DNA of 64,000 nucleotides from Microvirga makkahensis (GTDB lineage: Bacteria; Pseudomonadota; Alphaproteobacteria; Rhizobiales; Beijerinckiaceae). A program made the translations under genes and the position numbers. A model generated the notes under the pieces. The model had not been told where the DNA came from. It was given only the letters and a program-made list of their open reading frames with translations, and did not search any database. The DNA is taken from assembly GCF_009830105.1 (NCBI RefSeq), contig NZ_WURB01000007.1, positions 1 to 64,000 on the forward strand, written 5' to 3'. This document shows positions 53,369-61,865 of this stretch, piece by piece. Each line of letters begins with the position of its first letter. The stretch's first letter is position 1.

Positions 53369-53911
53369 CTGTTGCCCCCGGGGCGCTCCCGGCTTATTAG
53401 GTTGATCAATCCTCTCGTTCCGCCGAGCGCGATCAGCTCCAGAGCTAACCTATTTTATCATTGTCAATCGGCCGGTCGCGCAGTGTGTTCTTTCGCTAGA
53501 CTGGTTTGAATGCTCATCAAAAGTTATCGGGCTCGCCAGCCAGAATACGAACCCGTAGTTGACCGAAATGTTGCAGGTCAGACTGAGCCACATTCGCACT
53601 GCGCGGGCTGTTTATACCACAAGAGGGTAGGGACAGCGTGCTATCTAGCTCGACTTCATCAGAGTTTGGTTAACTTAGGATTTGCGCGATGACGTGAAAG
53701 ATCTCGCGCCAGGCGGAAGTATAGAAGATAGCTTTGTATTGGGCACTCTGCTCATTAACCACGTGCCGCGAGAGAGTCGACGAGGAGCTACCCATTTCTC
53801 GGTTAATAGACCATTATCTTTAGGAAAGAACACCTGCTGTAGGTGAGGTGCTCTGAACACGGCGAGATGAAGCTCGTCGCGTCATTATCATCTCTATGAT
53901 GGAGAATAATC
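53369..53911. other. 543-base divergent intergenic region of the rpf-like locus
   Basis: No gene seen. It is AT-richer than its surroundings. It should hold the promoters of rpfF (rightward) and of the signalling operon (leftward). A TTGACA hexamer on the reverse strand in front of the operon has no convincing -10 partner. GGAG precedes the rpfF ATG. Confidence 0.45.
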
Positions 53912-54883
53912 ATGCTGGCACCGTCGGTTCCACTAAATGATCGTGTCTTTAGTGACGTTGAAACCGTCGATCGCGGCGAAGTGCCGACTCTTGAGATTCC
54001 CACACCGAAGCGTCGCTCCGAGCCAGCACCGCGGAACGCTACAAGCCTTTTTCTGCCATGTATTGATGTTCGAATTGATTTTGAACAGAAGATTTATTGG
54101 GCGGCAATGCGCCAGAGTCAGCACCCAATGATTACTATGGAGCTGATACGGGACATGTTATGCGTGCAGGAATCCGTCCGTGCAATTGTGGAGGAAGGGA
54201 ACCGCGAGCAGCATCAGCACCTGGAGTATTTCGTTGCTGCATCTCAGACACCAGGCGTGTACAATTTCGGCGGAAACCTAGCCTATTTTGCAGATTGCAT
54301 CCGCCGCAAGGATCGTGAGGGTCTGCAGCAATACGCTTATGCCTGCATCGACGTCATATACGGGAACGCAATGGCGTTTCATACTCCCGTGATCACGATT
54401 GCGCTGGTCCAGGGTGACGCGTTGGGCGGTGGATTTGAATGTGCGCTCTCTTTTGATGTCCTTGTCGCGGAAAAGAGCGCGAAGATGGGCCTTCCGGAAA
54501 TATTGTTCAATCTCTTTCCAGGAATGGGGGCATACAGCTTCCTGTCCCGCAAGATCGGCGCTGCGGCGGCTGAGAAGCTGATCATGAGCGGTAGGGTCCA
54601 TACCGCTGAAGAGCTGTACCGGCTCGGTGTCGTCGACGTCCTCGCGGAGGATGGACAGGGAGAGAATGCTGTTCGGGACTATATCGCCTGTAACAAGCGC
54701 AAGCACAATGCTCACAAAGCAATCTATCGATCCAAGCGGCGCGTCAACCCGCTAACCTACGAAGAGTTGCGGGACGTCGTTGACATTTGGCTGGATGCAG
54801 CGATGGCTTTGGGAGAGCAAGACCTACGCAAGATGACGCGGCTTGTCGAAGCTCAGGGGCGCCGCTTGGACAAAAGAGATTGA
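53912..54883 (+). CDS. rpfF: RpfF-like DSF synthase (crotonase family)
   Basis: A 323-residue crotonase-fold protein. PGVYNFGGNLAYFADCI, QGDALGGGFECALS and GLPEILFNLFPGMGAYSFLSRKIG match RpfF, the enzyme that makes cis-2-unsaturated fatty-acid signals (DSF) through dehydration and thioester cleavage. The two catalytic Glu of RpfF (141 and 161 in Xanthomonas) correspond to Glu176 and Glu196, with identical spacing of 20. It has an N-terminal extension of about 35 residues rich in Pro and charged residues, absent from Xanthomonas RpfF. Divergent from the kinase operon. No rpfB-like acyl-CoA ligase is adjacent. Confidence 0.87.
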   Translation: MLAPSVPLNDRVFSDVETVDRGEVPTLEIPTPKRRSEPAPRNATSLFLPCIDVRIDFEQKIYWAAMRQSQHPMITMELIRDMLCVQESVRAIVEEGNREQHQHLEYFVAASQTPGVYNFGGNLAYFADCIRRKDREGLQQYAYACIDVIYGNAMAFHTPVITIALVQGDALGGGFECALSFDVLVAEKSAKMGLPEILFNLFPGMGAYSFLSRKIGAAAAEKLIMSGRVHTAEELYRLGVVDVLAEDGQGENAVRDYIACNKRKHNAHKAIYRSKRRVNPLTYEELRDVVDIWLDAAMALGEQDLRKMTRLVEAQGRRLDKRD

Positions 54884-54904
54884 TGCTGCCCGTTGATCAG
54901 CATC
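54882..54904 (+). terminator. weak hairpin after rpfF
   Basis: GATGCTG and CAGCATC pair across 9 bases, overlapping the rpfF stop region. No T-tract. Possible terminator only. Confidence 0.3.
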
Positions 54905-55410
54905 TGAGAGAAGAGTCCTGCTGAGGCTTCCTCTTGGCCCATGCCATGCGGAGCTGCGGCATGCGCACAGGTATCCGAGTTACCCTTACTCAGTTCGACG
55001 GACAGCGTCTCGAGATGGTCAGCAGCACCGGAACACGGCTCGCAAACACGTCCAGCAGGCAACCTTCCTGCGGCTGATTACCGATGGGGTTGGCGCGACC
55101 GAGATCATGCGCCGATCCGGCACTTCCAAGTCCACTGATGTCACGGTAACCTGAGGCAACCGGTCCATCACCATATGGCACGCCGTGGAGTGACCAAAGC
55201 ATTTCGGAGAAACCACACGAGAACGTTCGTTCAGGGATCATCGGGCTTGACTGAATACCTCCGGCCAGAGCACAGGGAATTGCGGCTAGCGCAAGACCTG
55301 AGACTTGGCACGATCCGAGCCGGCGGTGTCCTCGGGCCAGCCGGCGTGACCGAATGCGGCCGGCTCCCGGTTTCCGGTGCCGTTCGCCAGCTTGAGGAAG
55401 TCCACGAAGT
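54884..55410. other. 527-base stretch with IS630 relic and TauE upstream region
   Basis: The first part contains a broken IS630 N-terminus, listed separately. The rest, to 55410, shows no gene and should contain the promoter of the permease gene, with no strong consensus found. Confidence 0.45.
54961..55133 (+). mobile_element. IS630-family transposase N-terminal relic
   Basis: The frame from ATG at 54961 reads MRTGIRVTLTQFDGQRLEMV, the typical IS630 start. After a frameshift near 55030 it continues as RKHVQQATFLRLITDGVGAT and EIMRRSGTSKS, the helix-turn-helix region. The match stops abruptly at about 55133 and no catalytic DDE part follows. It is a dead fragment. Confidence 0.65.
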
Positions 55411-56181
55411 ATGTCGCTGACGGTGCTGATCGGCTTTCTGGTCCTGACGGGCGCCGCTGCCTATGCGCAAACCCTGACGGGCTTCGCCTTCGGCCTCATC
55501 ACCATGGGCGGGGTTGGTCTCACAGGGCTTTTGTCCTTGCCCGACGCCGCGATGATTGTGAGCGTACTGACCCTTGTGAATGCCACGCAGATGCTTCTGA
55601 AGGGCTGGCGTGATGTGGCGTGGGATCAGTGCGGCCTCGTCATGGCGGCGAGCGTTCCGATGCTCTTCCTTGGGTACTGGTTGCTGGAATGGCTGGCGGG
55701 CAGTCATGTCGATCTTCTGCGCCTGCTCCTCGGCCTGGTGATCGTGGTCTCGAGCATGCAGCTTGCGCGAAAGCCTGAGCCGCTTCCGGCGCAATCCGGC
55801 AATGGATCGCTCCTGTTCTTCGGCGGGATCGCTGGCCTGATGGGCGGGATGTTCTCAACCGCGGGGCCACCGCTCGTTTATCACTTCTACCGCCAGCCGA
55901 TGCCGCTGGTTAAGGTGCGTGAAACCCTGGTGACGGTCTTCGCCCTCAACGCGGTCTTCCGCATCGGTCTTGTGACCGTCTCCGGCGACTTTCCCTCGAG
56001 TTCGACCCTGTCCGGGCTTGTGGCCGTTCCGGCGGTGATGAGCGCAACCTACGCGGCTCGCCGCTGGCCGCCGCCTTTCTCGCCTGCCGCGATGCGGCGC
56101 ATCGTGTTCATCCTGCTGCTCCTCTCGGGCATTTCACTCGGCGCACCTGCTGTCCTTCACCTTTTGGAGATATCTCCTTAA
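55411..56181 (+). CDS. TauE/SafE-family permease
   Basis: A 256-residue membrane protein with about seven to eight hydrophobic segments and the TauE/SafE repeats: AQTLTGFAFGLITMGGV in the first half and GLMGGMFSTAGPPLVYHFYRQPM in the second. Family members export sulfite, sulfoacetate or other organosulfur anions, or are of unknown function. The ATG at 55411 gives a leading membrane helix. It converges on the transpeptidase-fusion gene. No sulfur-metabolism gene is next to it, so the substrate is open. Confidence 0.85.
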   Translation: MSLTVLIGFLVLTGAAAYAQTLTGFAFGLITMGGVGLTGLLSLPDAAMIVSVLTLVNATQMLLKGWRDVAWDQCGLVMAASVPMLFLGYWLLEWLAGSHVDLLRLLLGLVIVVSSMQLARKPEPLPAQSGNGSLLFFGGIAGLMGGMFSTAGPPLVYHFYRQPMPLVKVRETLVTVFALNAVFRIGLVTVSGDFPSSSTLSGLVAVPAVMSATYAARRWPPPFSPAAMRRIVFILLLLSGISLGAPAVLHLLEISP

Positions 56182-56246
56182 AGGCGCGGCCAAACTCCCC
56201 CACAGCCTCTCATGCTCTCCAGACGCGTGGCCGGCGGGCTGAGGTG

Positions 56247-56321
56247 ATGGCGGATCCGCACGACGTTCTGATCATCGCTGACGACCTGCCCAACACGGTC
56301 CGGAGAAGTACGAGAAACTGA
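56247..56321 (+). pseudogene. tiny possible relic of a four-carbon acid sugar kinase
   Basis: A GAGGTG site and ATG open a 24-codon frame beginning MADPHDVLIIADDLPN, which resembles the N-terminus of OtnK/DUF1537 kinases (IIADDLTGA). It stops at once. These kinases often pair with PdxA2-type dehydrogenases, but the fragment is too short for certainty. Confidence 0.2.
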
Positions 56322-56451
56322 GGCTCATGGGGCAGTCACAGACAACCGGCCGCACGCGGCCCGCTTTCGACGGGGTGGCGGAAAGGACCGCTCGAATGGC
56401 TTGATCAGAGTTCCCGGGAGAGGGGAGCGAAGCCTTAAAGCCGTACTCGGA

Positions 56452-57975
56452 TCATCCGGCAAGAACGCGTTCGCTGACCACGCCGAAATAGCAGAGCCCG
56501 TCCCCCGGCTTCGCGGCATGGTTCGGGAAGATGATGAACCCATCCCTCGGAGCTTTCAGCTCCTCTCCATTGGCTCGGCAAGCAATGACCTCTCCGGCAT
56601 CCACCATGTCGCCCGTCTTCCATCGCTTTCTGAGCCGGTCCCCCTCGGCCTCGCAGACAAGGACCTCGGCCACCCGGATAACGATCCTGGCCGTGGCGTT
56701 CGGCGCTGACGCCTCTATCATCCCGAGATGTGCAAGAGCGCGAACGATGGCCGAATAGCCGACTTCCACCGCTTGGGGATCATCATGCGAGCCGCACTCC
56801 AAAGTGACCCCGTAACCGCCCGAGAAACGCATGTATTCCGTTGTACCGACGCCCTCCGAACCCGCTTTGTTGAAGTGCCCGAGCCTCTCCCGCTCCTTGA
56901 GGAAGCGGTCATAGACGTCGAGCCAACCGTGAATGACGATGGAGGTACCCAGCCGCGCTGCGAACTCCCCTTCGGCCCCGGCATGGCGGAACGGCTCGAC
57001 CGGACCCGTGTTGTCGAGAGGTCCGGCAAAGACGAACGGCTCACCCTCACCCCTGAACGAATGAATGTCGAGCAGGACATCGTGCTCCCGCAGAAGGGAG
57101 CAAAGGCGGTTGCCGACTCGGTCCTCATAATCCTCGGGGATCGTCTTGTCTCGCAGATCGCGATTCAGGTTACGATCGCCCTCCCGTGTCCGCTGCCGGT
57201 AGGCCTTCATGTTGGCGACGGGCAGCAATGTCACCTCGCCCCTGCGGATCAACATGCGTCCCATGCGGCAATCGTCGATCGCGCGGAGAATGGCCTGCGG
57301 CCCACAGGCCTCGTTGCCATGCACGGCTCCCACCACGATCAGCTTCGGGCCGGGCGCGAGTCCGGTGAAGCGGACGGTTTCGAGCGGCGTCGCCGGATCA
57401 AGATACTCCCGGTCGTCGACGTCCACGTATCCAATATCGATGAGCATGCCGGGTCTCAGGCGCCGGACCAACTCGGGCATGCTCTCCTGCGGAATGCCGA
57501 TGCACCCGGCTGTGCCGCTCATATCGGCGCGGGCGGCGTGAATGAAGATGGCGCTGCCGCGTCCGAACTCCGCAACCGCATCGTTGAACCCGATGGGAAC
57601 GATGACGTCGAGGAGGCCCTCCGCGCGACTGCGAGCCAATCTCTCGTCCGGGCGCTCGTCCTTTTCAGCGAGAACCAATCGGTTGTAGTCGTTCCCCTCC
57701 TCCTCCCAGATCATGTGCTCCGCGAGAGGAACGAACGGAAAAGCCAGATCGCGCGGAAAATCCGGAAGGGCGACGGGATGGAAGAGGCCATAGCGCAGGG
57801 GAAAGACACCAATGGGCGTGCACCTGTCGCCCTCGCGCTTGAAGGACGCCTGGATCAAGCCTCCAGCCCCGACCGTGCACGGGACCGACCAGTCGTCGAT
57901 GACGAGCTTGCCGAGATGGGGGGGGGCCTCCTCCGCGCGCGGAACGCGAACGAGGATCTTCGGAACGTGGGTCAT
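56452..57975 (-). CDS. fusion of L,D-transpeptidase (YkuD) and M14 succinylglutamate desuccinylase/aspartoacylase domains
   Basis: A 507-residue protein with two enzyme domains. Residues 1-185 form a YkuD L,D-transpeptidase domain with the active-site pattern His146 to Cys158 (FIHAARADMSGTAGCIGIP), as in the short rhizobial type. Residues about 195-505 form an M14-type AstE/AspA hydrolase with the zinc ligands His219 and Glu222 (GAVHGNEACGP), RNLNR near 268, and His305 (LLDIHS), plus a C-terminal beta-barrel of aspartoacylases. No signal peptide is seen, so the transpeptidase half may act in the cytoplasm or be non-classical. It lies 56 bases after a peptide-type importer operon on the same strand. 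Confidence 0.85.
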   Translation of the reverse strand: MTHVPKILVRVPRAEEAPPHLGKLVIDDWSVPCTVGAGGLIQASFKREGDRCTPIGVFPLRYGLFHPVALPDFPRDLAFPFVPLAEHMIWEEEGNDYNRLVLAEKDERPDERLARSRAEGLLDVIVPIGFNDAVAEFGRGSAIFIHAARADMSGTAGCIGIPQESMPELVRRLRPGMLIDIGYVDVDDREYLDPATPLETVRFTGLAPGPKLIVVGAVHGNEACGPQAILRAIDDCRMGRMLIRRGEVTLLPVANMKAYRQRTREGDRNLNRDLRDKTIPEDYEDRVGNRLCSLLREHDVLLDIHSFRGEGEPFVFAGPLDNTGPVEPFRHAGAEGEFAARLGTSIVIHGWLDVYDRFLKERERLGHFNKAGSEGVGTTEYMRFSGGYGVTLECGSHDDPQAVEVGYSAIVRALAHLGMIEASAPNATARIVIRVAEVLVCEAEGDRLRKRWKTGDMVDAGEVIACRANGEELKAPRDGFIIFPNHAAKPGDGLCYFGVVSERVLAG

Positions 57976-58031
57976 TGCAGAGCACTTTTTGAGGGAACGT
58001 TCGGATCTTGCGGAATGCGCGCGACTCGATG

Positions 58032-59045
58032 TCAGCCCGTCGAGGCCGGAGCCGCGTCCCCTGCCGCGATCTCTCTAGCCCGCCGGCACCGCACGAAATG
58101 GACTTCTCCGATCTCTTCCAGGTCCGGAACCGGCGGGATGCGGCAGATGTCCCGCGCTTCGGGACAGCGCGGGTTGAACCCGCATCCTGACGGGACGTCG
58201 AGCGGATTCGGGATTTCACCCATGATCTTGTCGCCCCGGCTGCGCTCGAACGGATCCGGGATCGCCGAAATGAGCGCGCGGGTATAGGGATGGCGCGGCT
58301 TCGTGAAGATCGACTCCCAGCCGCCGGTCTCGACGATGCGGCCGAGATACATGACCGCGACGCGGTCGCTCATATGCTCAACGACACCGAGATCGTGGCT
58401 GATCATGATGTAGGAGAGCCCGAGCGTCTCCTTGAGTTCCAGCAGCAGGTTGATGATCTGCGCCCGAATGGAGACATCGAGGGCGGAGACCGGCTCGTCG
58501 AGGATGACGATCTTCGGTTCGAGAATGAGTGCCCGCGCGATGCCGATCCTCTGGCGCTGCCCGCCGGAGAACTCATGCGGATAGCGTTCGGCGTGGTCCG
58601 GCCGGAGACCGACGCGCCCGAGCATCTCGGCGATCCGTCCCTCGATCTCGCTCGGCGCCGTGATCCCATGGAGGCGAAGGGGCGCTTCCAAGGTTGTGCG
58701 AACGGTCTGCCGCGGATTGAGTGAGGAATACGGGTCCTGGAACACCATCTGGGCAATGCGCGCCCGCGCCTTGCGGTCCATCCCTTTGCCCGCCACCTCT
58801 TGTCCGTCGAGGATGATCCGCCCGCGGGTCGGCTCCTGCAGGCCAAGGATCGTGAGTGCCAGCGTCGACTTTCCGCATCCCGACTCGCCAACCAGACCAA
58901 GGCACTCGCCCTGCTTCAGCTCGAGATCGACACCGTCGACTGCGTGCAGATACCGGCGTCGCCCGCCGAAGAGGCCGCCACCAAGGGGAAAATGCACGGC
59001 GAGATCCTCGACTTTCAGGATCGTGTCGGCAGGAGGGCTATTCAT
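58032..59045 (-). CDS. dipeptide-type ABC transporter ATP-binding protein (DppF-like), second system
   Basis: A 337-residue ATPase with Walker [24 protein letters not shown], signature FSGGQRQRIGIARAL, Walker B IVILDEPVSALD, and the C-terminal Cys cluster CGFNPRCPEARDICRIPP. The ATG at 59045 overlaps the previous gene's stop by 8 bases; a longer start at 59072 overlaps more. It ends the importer operon, just before the transpeptidase-fusion gene. Confidence 0.92.
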   Translation of the reverse strand: MNSPPADTILKVEDLAVHFPLGGGLFGGRRRYLHAVDGVDLELKQGECLGLVGESGCGKSTLALTILGLQEPTRGRIILDGQEVAGKGMDRKARARIAQMVFQDPYSSLNPRQTVRTTLEAPLRLHGITAPSEIEGRIAEMLGRVGLRPDHAERYPHEFSGGQRQRIGIARALILEPKIVILDEPVSALDVSIRAQIINLLLELKETLGLSYIMISHDLGVVEHMSDRVAVMYLGRIVETGGWESIFTKPRHPYTRALISAIPDPFERSRGDKIMGEIPNPLDVPSGCGFNPRCPEARDICRIPPVPDLEEIGEVHFVRCRRAREIAAGDAAPASTG

Positions 59046-60018
59046 GATAGTGGCACCGTACGAAGCCTCCATCGGGGAGCGCTGTCACGACCGGATCCTC
59101 GGCCCTGCAGCGATCTGTGGAGGCGTGACAGCGGGGATTGAAGCGGCATCCCTTCGGGAAAGCGGACACGGGCGGGACGACGCCGGAGATCTCTCTGAGC
59201 CGCTGGCGGCCATGGCGCGCGCGCGCTCCAAGCAGTGGCAATGAGGCCACGAGGCCGCCGGTATAGGGATGGCTCGGCGAGCGGAAGACGTCCTCTGCGG
59301 CACGCTCCTCCACGAGCTTCCCCGCATACATGACGCCGACCCTGCGGCACATGTTGGCGATGAGCCCGAGATCGTGGCTGATCATCAGAACGGCGGTTCC
59401 CTTGGCGGCTGAAAGTTCGCGGATGAGGTCGAGGATCTCGGCCTGCACGGTGACGTCGAGCGCAGTCGTCGGCTCGTCAGCGAGGAGGAGATCCGGCCCG
59501 CAGGCAAGCGCGATGGCGATCATGACACGCTGGCGCATTCCGCCGGAAAGCTGGTGCGGATAATCCTTGACCCTGCGCTCCGGCGCCGGAACGCGTACGC
59601 TTGCAAGCGCTTCGACTGCGAGATTCTCCGCCTCCCTCCAGCTTGCCCCCTTGTGCAACACGAACATCTCCGCGATCTGCCGGCCGACCGGCGAGAGCGG
59701 ATTGAGGGCCGTCATCGGTTCCTGGAAGATCATGGCGATACGGTTGCCGCGCAGCCCGCGCATCTCGGACGCCGGGAGTTTCTGTATCTCACGGCCGTCG
59801 AAGCGGATCGTTCCGCCGCCTATCATGAGTGGATGCCGAAGCAATCCAATGAGCGCCAGGGCCGTGATGCTCTTACCGCAGCCGGATTCGCCGACGAGAC
59901 CCATTGTCTCGCCCCGGTTGATGGTGAACGAGACGTCCTGCACGGCGGCAAAACGCGTGTCGCCGGCGGCAAGATCGATCCTGAGGTTCTCGACCTCGAG
60001 AAGGGGCTGCCCGTTCAT
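59038..60018 (-). CDS. dipeptide-type ABC transporter ATP-binding protein (DppD-like), second system
   Basis: A 326-residue ATPase with Walker [10 protein letters not shown], signature [15 protein letters not shown], Walker [13 protein letters not shown], and the Cys-rich end [20 protein letters not shown], the likely iron-sulfur site of DppD-type subunits. It overlaps the permease gene upstream by ATGA. Confidence 0.92.
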   Translation of the reverse strand: MNGQPLLEVENLRIDLAAGDTRFAAVQDVSFTINRGETMGLVGESGCGKSITALALIGLLRHPLMIGGGTIRFDGREIQKLPASEMRGLRGNRIAMIFQEPMTALNPLSPVGRQIAEMFVLHKGASWREAENLAVEALASVRVPAPERRVKDYPHQLSGGMRQRVMIAIALACGPDLLLADEPTTALDVTVQAEILDLIRELSAAKGTAVLMISHDLGLIANMCRRVGVMYAGKLVEERAAEDVFRSPSHPYTGGLVASLPLLGARARHGRQRLREISGVVPPVSAFPKGCRFNPRCHASTDRCRAEDPVVTALPDGGFVRCHYHE

Positions 60019-60836
60019 GCCCGCCGTGTCCGCGCCTGAGGATCAAGGATGTCCCGCAATCCGTCGCCGAGCAGGTTAAGGCCCAGGACCGTCACGAAAA
60101 TGGCCAGGCCCGGAAAGATGGAGATCCAGGGTGCCGTCGTGATCTGGTCGCGGGCATCCGATAACATGCTGCCCCAACTCGGGTAAGGCGGCCGGATACC
60201 GAGGCCGAGGAAGGACAGTGCCGCTTCGGCGAGCACCGCGCCGCCCATGCCAAGAGTGCCGATGACGATGATCGGCCCCAGCATGTTGGGCAGGAGCTGC
60301 GTCAGCATGATCCGGATATCGCCGTATCCAAGCACCTTGGCGGCCTGAACATAGCCCTGGCTCTTCAAGGAAAGCGCTGAAGCCCGGGCGAGACGGCAGG
60401 TGAAGGACCAGTTGGTGAGCCCGAGCGCGATCAGCAGGCTGGTCAGCCCCGGATTGAGGATCGCCATAATGGCGAGTGCGAAGATCAGAGACGGAATGGC
60501 CAGCATCATGTTGGTCAGGCCGTTGACGCAATCGTCCCACCAGCCGCCCCAGTAGCCCGCAGAGAGGCCGAGGCAGACGCCGATCACGGTGTTGATGAGC
60601 TGGGAGACGATGCCGACCGTGAGCGAAATCCGGGCGCCGTGAAGAACCCGGCTGTAGATATCACGCCCCTGAGCATCGGTTCCGAACCAGAACTCACCCC
60701 CAGGCGCCTCCTCCGCATACATCAGGTTGGCGTCCATGACCGGATCGGTATGGGCCAGCCAGGGGGCGAAGATGCCGGCAATGACCACGCTGGCGAACAG
60801 AACGCCACCGATAACGAGATTGGCTCTGAACTTCAT
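60015..60836 (-). CDS. dipeptide-type ABC transporter permease (DppC-like), second system
   Basis: A 273-residue permease with WFGTDAQGRDIYSRVLHGARISLTVGI, the EAA loop YVQAAKVLGYGDIRIMLTQLLPNMLGPIIV and ALSFLGLGIRPPYPSWGSML. The start ATG lies 9 bases after the DppB-like gene. The N-terminal cytoplasmic part before the first helix is short compared with DppC. Confidence 0.92.
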   Translation of the reverse strand: MKFRANLVIGGVLFASVVIAGIFAPWLAHTDPVMDANLMYAEEAPGGEFWFGTDAQGRDIYSRVLHGARISLTVGIVSQLINTVIGVCLGLSAGYWGGWWDDCVNGLTNMMLAIPSLIFALAIMAILNPGLTSLLIALGLTNWSFTCRLARASALSLKSQGYVQAAKVLGYGDIRIMLTQLLPNMLGPIIVIGTLGMGGAVLAEAALSFLGLGIRPPYPSWGSMLSDARDQITTAPWISIFPGLAIFVTVLGLNLLGDGLRDILDPQARTRRA

Positions 60837-60845
60837 GTCGTCGCC

Positions 60846-61781
60846 TCAGGTATACTTGATTCGCGGATCGATGATGGCGCACAACACATCGACAAGCATG
60901 TTGATGAGGAGGAACAGGAGCACGATCACCAGGATCGAGCCTTGAACCACGGGAATGTCGCGCAACGTCACGCTATCGACCAGGAGCGATCCGAGGCCCG
61001 GCCAGGAGAACAGCTTCTCGATCACCACGGCCTGGCCGATAACCGTCCCGAACTGGAGACCAATGGTCGTGAGGATAATGACGAGGGCATTACGCGTGAG
61101 GTGCCAGCGCACGACCTTGCCTTCGCTCATGCCCTTCGACCGTGCCGTGCGCACGAAATCCGCGTTCATGATCTCGAGCACGGCAGCCCTAGTGGTTCGT
61201 GCGAGCAGCGCCAAAGGAGCAACGCCGAGAGCGATGGATGGCAGGATGAGATAACGCGGGTCGCCACCGCCATAACCGAAGCTCGGAAGCCAGCCGAGCA
61301 CCAGCGCGAACAGGTACATCAGCATCAGTCCGAGCCAGAACTTCGGCAGCGACAGACCCGATACTGCACCGATCATGGAAATGGTGTCGACCCAGCTTCC
61401 CGGCCTGAGTGCAGCAATGAAACCAAGCGGTACTCCAACGACGATCGCGAACAGCATCGAGGCGAAAGCGAGTTGCGCGGTTGGCCAGAGCCGGTCCGCA
61501 ATGACCTGAGCGACCGGTTGGCGCGTCCGAAACGAGGTTCCGAGATCAAAGGTCGCGAGATCCGCGACATATTTTCCAAAGCGAACATAAACCGGGTCGT
61601 CCAGTCCGAACTCCTTGTTCATGCGCGCCATGACTTCGGCATCAAGTACGCTGCGTCCGTCATCGCTCATGCTCGACGCGAAGGTTCCCGGAATGACGCT
61701 GAACATCACGAAGATGAGAGCTGCAACGGCCAGAACGATCGGCAATGTCTGCAGCAGACGCCGCACGATGAAGGAAAGCAT
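60846..61781 (-). CDS. dipeptide-type ABC transporter permease (DppB-like), second system
   Basis: A 311-residue permease beginning MLSFIVRRLLQTLPIVLAVAALIFVM, with the EAA loop FVRTARSKGMSEGKVVRWHLTRNALVIILT and the family end LINMLVDVLCAIIDPRIKY. A periplasmic loop of about 65 residues follows the first helix, as is usual for DppB. Confidence 0.92.
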   Translation of the reverse strand: MLSFIVRRLLQTLPIVLAVAALIFVMFSVIPGTFASSMSDDGRSVLDAEVMARMNKEFGLDDPVYVRFGKYVADLATFDLGTSFRTRQPVAQVIADRLWPTAQLAFASMLFAIVVGVPLGFIAALRPGSWVDTISMIGAVSGLSLPKFWLGLMLMYLFALVLGWLPSFGYGGGDPRYLILPSIALGVAPLALLARTTRAAVLEIMNADFVRTARSKGMSEGKVVRWHLTRNALVIILTTIGLQFGTVIGQAVVIEKLFSWPGLGSLLVDSVTLRDIPVVQGSILVIVLLFLLINMLVDVLCAIIDPRIKYT

Positions 61782-61792
61782 TCAAAACTCCA

Positions 61793-61826
61793 CCTGACGC
61801 CCTGAACGAGTCTCAGGAGCGTCAGG
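61793..61826 (-). promoter_or_regulatory. hairpin between binding-protein and permease genes, second system
   Basis: CCTGACGC pairs with GCGTCAGG and, past a one-base bulge, CCTGA pairs with TCAGG, leaving a 7-base loop. It lies in the 84-base gap after the binding-protein gene, the same position as the hairpin at 31346 in the first system. Confidence 0.6.
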
Positions 61827-61865
61827 ATCTGCAGTTCGAGTGGTGAGCGCTTGCTCGATCGGGGC

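Noticed and set aside
56247-56321. DUF1537-like N-terminus as evidence for a functional sugar-acid kinase
   Set aside because: Only about 16 residues are similar and a stop follows; it may be chance.
56728-58287. Long forward open frame (519 codons)
   Set aside because: Antisense to the transpeptidase-hydrolase fusion gene; no recognisable domain.
60639-61805. Long forward open frame (388 codons)
   Set aside because: Antisense to two permease genes; rich in His, Glu and Asp as mirror images of hydrophobic codons.
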